A model generated the notes under the pieces. It saw only the letters and a program-made list of their open reading frames with translations, did not search any database and was not told where the DNA came from. Both the position numbers and the translations under genes were made by a program. Positions 60,595 through 64,000 of a stretch of DNA of 64,000 nucleotides are shown here, piece after piece. This DNA is from Polynucleobacter sp. 73C-SIWE (lineage in GTDB: Bacteria > Pseudomonadota > Gammaproteobacteria > Burkholderiales > Burkholderiaceae), in NCBI RefSeq assembly GCF_018882465.1, contig NZ_JACVOK010000001.1:1-64000 (forward strand), read 5' to 3'. How positions within the stretch are numbered: the stretch's first letter is position 1; the number at the start of each line of letters is the position of its first letter.

Positions 60595-61298
60595 TGTGAA
60601 AAAATCTTTAATACTCCGCGCTCTAAATGCAAAATACGATCACAACGTTTTGCCCGGACCGGATCATGGGTCACAATCACAAAAGCAGTGCCCTGATCGC
60701 GAGCAATATTTAACATCAAATCAAAAACACCATCTGCAGTTTCAGTATCTAAGTTACCCGTTGGCTCATCAGCCAATACACATGCAGGGTTTCCTACTAA
60801 AGCTCTTGCAACCGCTACCCGTTGGCGCTCACCACCAGATAATTCACCCGGGGTATGTAATTCACGTGCAGATAAGCCAACTGCTTTGAGCATCTTGCTG
60901 GCACGCTCCATTGACTCATCATTGCCTAAGCCACGAATACGCAAAGGTAAGGCAACGTTCTCAACAGCGCTAAATTCATCTAAGAGATGATGGAACTGAT
61001 AAATAAAACCAAGGCTTTGATTGCGTAATTGATCTAATTTTTTGACAGATAGCTGATTCAGATTAGAGCCAGCCAGAACTACTGAGCCGGCACTCGGGGT
61101 ATCCAGACCACCCAAGAGATGTAATAAGGTACTCTTTCCGGAGCCAGATGAACCCACAATCGCAACCTTCTCTGAAGGTGTGACATCCAAGTCAATTGCC
61201 TTAAGTACCTCTACCGCTGTTGGGCCTTGACCATAGGTCTTAGCCAAACCGCGCGCCATTAAAACTAAAGCGCCCTGATTACTCATAGCCTCATTCAT
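60591..61298 (-). CDS. lolD: Lipoprotein export ATPase LolD
   Basis: LolD powers release of outer-membrane lipoproteins from the inner membrane, with LolC/E. The protein (about 235 residues) has Walker [10 protein letters not shown], the signature [15 protein letters not shown] and Walker [13 protein letters not shown], plus [21 protein letters not shown] of the LolD group. The start is most likely ATG at 61298 or 61286 (the second has GAGG before it). It overlaps the end of lolC by eight bases. Confidence 0.94.
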   Translation of the reverse strand: MNEAMSNQGALVLMARGLAKTYGQGPTAVEVLKAIDLDVTPSEKVAIVGSSGSGKSTLLHLLGGLDTPSAGSVVLAGSNLNQLSVKKLDQLRNQSLGFIYQFHHLLDEFSAVENVALPLRIRGLGNDESMERASKMLKAVGLSARELHTPGELSGGERQRVAVARALVGNPACVLADEPTGNLDTETADGVFDLMLNIARDQGTAFVIVTHDPVRAKRCDRILHLERGVLKIFSQ

Positions 61299-62553
61299 AT
61301 CGTAAGGCCTCCGCAGGTTGCACTTTGGCAGCACGTCGACTTGGATAGAGAGTTGCAAGTACAGACAATCCAAAAGCCATTAATCCGACTGTAACTACAT
61401 CACTCAATCTAACGTCCGAAGGCAATTCACTAATAAAGTAGATCTCGCGAGGCAAGAAGCGTACACGGAAAATCGCTTCAATAGCGGGAACGATGACATC
61501 AATATTAAGTGCAATCAACAAACCCAAGCCCACGCCAGATAGAGAACCGAGTATGCCAATGGCCAGACCTTGAATTAAAAATATTCTTTGAATTAAGCCG
61601 GGACTCGCGCCCATCGTTCTCAATATTGCAATATCAGCTTGCTTCTCGTTTACAGTCATCACCAATGTAGACACAAGGTTGAATGCGGCTACCGCAATAA
61701 TCAAAGTCAGAATGATGAACATCATCTTCTTTTCAGTTTGAACTGCAGCGAACCAATTGCGATTTGAGCGGGACCAATCAGTTACCCACATGGCTTGAGG
61801 CACAACAGCGGCTAACTGATTAGCTATTGCTGGTGCGCGCTGCATATCATCCACCTTGACACGCAAGCCTGATGGATCTCTGAGGCGTAGTAAAGCCGCA
61901 GCGTCTTTCCAATGCATGATGGCTAAAGAGCTGTCGTATTCATAATGACCGCTATCCACAATACCAACCACTTGAAGAGTGCGCATCCTTGGCATTGCAC
62001 CAGCTGGCGTTAAATCACTTTCAGGAACGATTAAATTAATACGATCACCCACATGTGCGCCAACAAGTGCCGCTAGTTGCGCACCCAAGGCAACACCAAA
62101 GCCGCCAGGCTTGAGATCATTAATACTGCCAGCAACAAATTGCTTTGGCAGATCAGAAACCTTTCCCTCTTCGCTTGGTGAGATTCCCCGAATGGCGACA
62201 CCACGCATGACATTCTCGCGACTGAGCAAGCCTTGAGAACTGACCATGGGGGCAACACCTACGATATGCGGTTGCTCAGCCACTTTAAGCGCAAGTGGCT
62301 CCCAGTTTGCCAACCCTTCTGGCGCAGTAATTTCTACATGAGAAAGAACCGACAGCATGCGATCACGAACTTCCTTTTGGAAACCATTCATGACCGAAAG
62401 CACCACAATCAAGGAGGCAACGCCTAAGGCGATACCGGCGGTCGAAATTCCGGAGATAAAGGATAAAAAGCCATCGCGCTTGCCAACCGTCTTGCGACGC
62501 TTGGATCGGGTGTAGCGTAGGCCAATTTCTAGCTCTATAGGAAGTCTCAACAT
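61291..62553 (-). CDS. lolC: Lipoprotein-releasing permease LolC/LolE
   Basis: The protein (about 420 residues) has four membrane helices in the usual pattern (one near the N-terminus, three near the C-terminus) and a large periplasmic domain. Motifs include [20 protein letters not shown] at the N-terminus and [27 protein letters not shown] and the C-terminal [16 protein letters not shown]. Only one permease gene is present, so it probably acts as a homodimer (LolF-like) rather than as a LolC/LolE pair. The start is GTG (62559) or ATG (62553). Confidence 0.92.
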   Translation of the reverse strand: MLRLPIELEIGLRYTRSKRRKTVGKRDGFLSFISGISTAGIALGVASLIVVLSVMNGFQKEVRDRMLSVLSHVEITAPEGLANWEPLALKVAEQPHIVGVAPMVSSQGLLSRENVMRGVAIRGISPSEEGKVSDLPKQFVAGSINDLKPGGFGVALGAQLAALVGAHVGDRINLIVPESDLTPAGAMPRMRTLQVVGIVDSGHYEYDSSLAIMHWKDAAALLRLRDPSGLRVKVDDMQRAPAIANQLAAVVPQAMWVTDWSRSNRNWFAAVQTEKKMMFIILTLIIAVAAFNLVSTLVMTVNEKQADIAILRTMGASPGLIQRIFLIQGLAIGILGSLSGVGLGLLIALNIDVIVPAIEAIFRVRFLPREIYFISELPSDVRLSDVVTVGLMAFGLSVLATLYPSRRAAKVQPAEALRYE

Positions 62554-62599
62554 AGCCACAGTTTAGTGAATTACCAAGGCAAACCAATGGAATATCTAA

Positions 62600-63595
62600 A
62601 TGCCACCTAAAATCAGGGGAATGACTGTAAATTCTGCTACCTCCCCAGCCGCACAAACCAAGCTACGGCGCTTTACCCTGATGCTGTCAGGTGAGGACGC
62701 TTTTGACTCTGAGGAAGAGTGTGCAATGGTTGATCGCCCGGTAAAAGGGCTGCCGCATGAGTGTTATTTACTGGGCAAGCTGGTACCACTTGCCCCAGTC
62801 TTGCTTTTAGGCCAAACATCACAAGCAGTGAACCCATCAGAAGTCATCGCCTGCCTTCAGCCAGTCCATCTTCACGCCACACGTGACCATCTTATTTTGA
62901 TGGGGCAAAACCAGATTGATCTGACGCAAACTGAATCTACCGAACTCCTAAAAACTGCTCTGCCATACATTGAGGAAGATTTTCAAAACCCAATTCAGTT
63001 TCAGGGACAGCATTATTGGTTTATTCCAGCAGGTCCATTTGCAAGCCTAGCTAGCTATAGCATTGATCAAGCACACGGACGTAATATTGATTGGTGGATG
63101 CCACGCGACACTAACGAAGAAGGTATCGCAAAACGCTGGCGCAAGCTCCAAAATGAAATTCAGATGCTCTGGCATATTGGCTCTGTTAATGAGGCACGAG
63201 AGCAACGCGGTATGCCGAGTATCAACTCTTTATGGATTAGTGGAGTAGGTAAATTGAGTGATGTGAAAGCGCCATTAGCAGTTCAACAATCAAATCATCT
63301 CTATGGAGCACATCCTCTACTGGCCGGATTAGCAAAGCTATACAACATTTCCCATTCGGAGGAATTGAATACTCCGGGGCCAGGATCTTTTGCATGGCTA
63401 GATCATCCTGAATCGATATGGCCAATATTGAGTACGGCATTAAACAATCAAGCATTAGATGAAGTACTGATCATTGACTTTCCCAAAGGCAAAACTCGTG
63501 AACGTCTCTATCAAGCTAAAGATCTTTCTAAAAGATCTTGGGCATTCTGGAAAAAAGTAGAGCCACTGACCTGGCAAGAAATCATTTCCTCATGA
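62600..63595 (+). CDS. Conserved betaproteobacterial protein resembling independent phosphoglycerate mutase
   Basis: The 331-residue protein is of a type found just upstream of recJ in Burkholderiales and often labelled phosphoglycerate mutase-like. Segments such as FTLMLSGEDAFDSEEECAMV, PSINSLWISGVGKLSD and EVLIIDFPKGK can be seen, but I cannot see the full metal-binding set of an active mutase, so catalysis is doubtful. Its stop overlaps the recJ ATG (ATGA), so the two are translated together. The start may instead be the ATG at 62621. Confidence 0.72.
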   Translation: MPPKIRGMTVNSATSPAAQTKLRRFTLMLSGEDAFDSEEECAMVDRPVKGLPHECYLLGKLVPLAPVLLLGQTSQAVNPSEVIACLQPVHLHATRDHLILMGQNQIDLTQTESTELLKTALPYIEEDFQNPIQFQGQHYWFIPAGPFASLASYSIDQAHGRNIDWWMPRDTNEEGIAKRWRKLQNEIQMLWHIGSVNEAREQRGMPSINSLWISGVGKLSDVKAPLAVQQSNHLYGAHPLLAGLAKLYNISHSEELNTPGPGSFAWLDHPESIWPILSTALNNQALDEVLIIDFPKGKTRERLYQAKDLSKRSWAFWKKVEPLTWQEIISS

Positions 63596-64000
63596 GCCTC
63601 TTTTCTCAACGCCCTTTCTCTGAGCGCACCGCTACCTGGTTACAGCAAAGTGGCCTACATCCCTTGCTGGCGAGACTATATGCAGCACGAGGTCTCGAGT
63701 CTCCTGAAGAGCTATCGCTTGACTTAAAGCAATTGCTCTCGCCAACAGAACTCAAAAATTGCATTAGTACAGCGTTACTACTAGCAGACATTCTTGAAAG
63801 AAAAGAAGCCATCCTCATCGTTGCAGACTACGACTGCGATGGTGCTACCGCTTGTGCTGTCGGCCTGCGGGGCTTACGGATGTTGGGTGGTTCAGAGACT
63901 CCCATTCAGTTTCTGGTGCCCAATCGCTTTACTATGGGATATGGTCTGACGCCCGAGGTAGTTGAGCTTGCGGCCGCACAAAATCCTAAACCTAAATATC
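63592..64000 (+). CDS. recJ: Single-strand DNA exonuclease RecJ, 5' part
   Basis: The frame is open from an ATG at 63592 to the window edge, giving 136 residues. It starts MSLFSQRPFSERTATWLQQS and has the DHH-family motif IVADYDCDGATACAVGLRGL with the first catalytic aspartates. RecJ degrades 5' ends of single-stranded DNA in repair. The 3' part lies outside the window. Confidence 0.94.
   Translation, partial: MSLFSQRPFSERTATWLQQSGLHPLLARLYAARGLESPEELSLDLKQLLSPTELKNCISTALLLADILERKEAILIVADYDCDGATACAVGLRGLRMLGGSETPIQFLVPNRFTMGYGLTPEVVELAAAQNPKPKY

Overview
This 64 kb window looks like the chromosome of a freshwater betaproteobacterium in the Burkholderiaceae, most likely Polynucleobacter or a close relative. 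That placement rests on recalled protein similarity and gene order (rpsB-tsf-pyrH-frr-uppS-cdsA-dxr-rseP-bamA-skp-lpxD-fabZ-lpxA-lpxB-rnhB; smc-zipA-ligA; lolC-lolD-tatD-comEC), not on a database search. The organism appears able to make a bacteriochlorophyll antenna, because a complete LH2-type puc locus lies between hemC and the guaA/guaB block. No other photosynthesis genes are visible here, so the main photosynthesis gene cluster must be elsewhere if it exists.

Layout. 1-1081: the 3' end of hemC, two small membrane-protein genes, and a 31-codon gene on the minus strand. 1142-3146: puc operon on the minus strand (pucB, pucA, an internal terminator, pucC-like gene), with a clear promoter covered by two TGT-N12-ACA sites. 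3432-5067: an Rrf2-type regulator and an azlC/azlD exporter pair. 5118-9003: guaB-guaA and ratA-rnfH. 9029-13764 (plus strand): smpB, then a four-gene set encoding an ATP-grasp ligase-like protein, an alpha-E protein, a transglutaminase-like protein and the proteasome-like peptidase Anbu. 13837-17176: PEP synthase and its regulatory kinase/phosphorylase. 17183-32158 (minus): a long, densely packed run from rpsB to an SPOUT RNA methyltransferase, carrying translation, isoprenoid, outer-membrane and lipid A genes. 32428-35869 (plus): map-glnD. 36478-42320: glyoxylate carboligase, hydroxypyruvate isomerase, a LysR regulator, a PanE-like reductase, a tautomerase and a class II aldolase. 42333-48935 (minus): smc-zipA-ligA. 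49110-52029 (plus): dapD-dapE-prmB. 52037-55887 (minus): radA, a small secreted protein and kup. 56043: initiator tRNA. 56201-62553 (minus): two lipoproteins, comEC, tatD, lolD and lolC. 62600-64000 (plus): a conserved phosphoglycerate-mutase-like protein and the 5' part of recJ.

Most of the window is conserved housekeeping sequence. The parts that repay attention are: (i) the puc locus, whose alpha subunit carries Phe44-Leu45, the pair associated with blue-shifted B800-820 antennas, and whose promoter carries two PpsR/CrtJ-type operators 8 bp apart; (ii) a 31-residue single-helix peptide downstream of pucC that could be an extra antenna subunit; (iii) the Anbu peptide-ligase system, with an NtrC-like palindrome upstream; (iv) two matching TATTCC-N5-GGAATA dyads in front of gcl and the PanE-like gene, which suggest one LysR regulon; (v) a possible pseudoknot in the rpsB leader that abuts the ribosome binding site.

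No insertion sequences, prophage, CRISPR arrays or rRNA genes were seen. Several genes seem to start at TTG or GTG (rseP, bamA, lpxB, ligA, radA, comEC, smc, zipA, rnhB).
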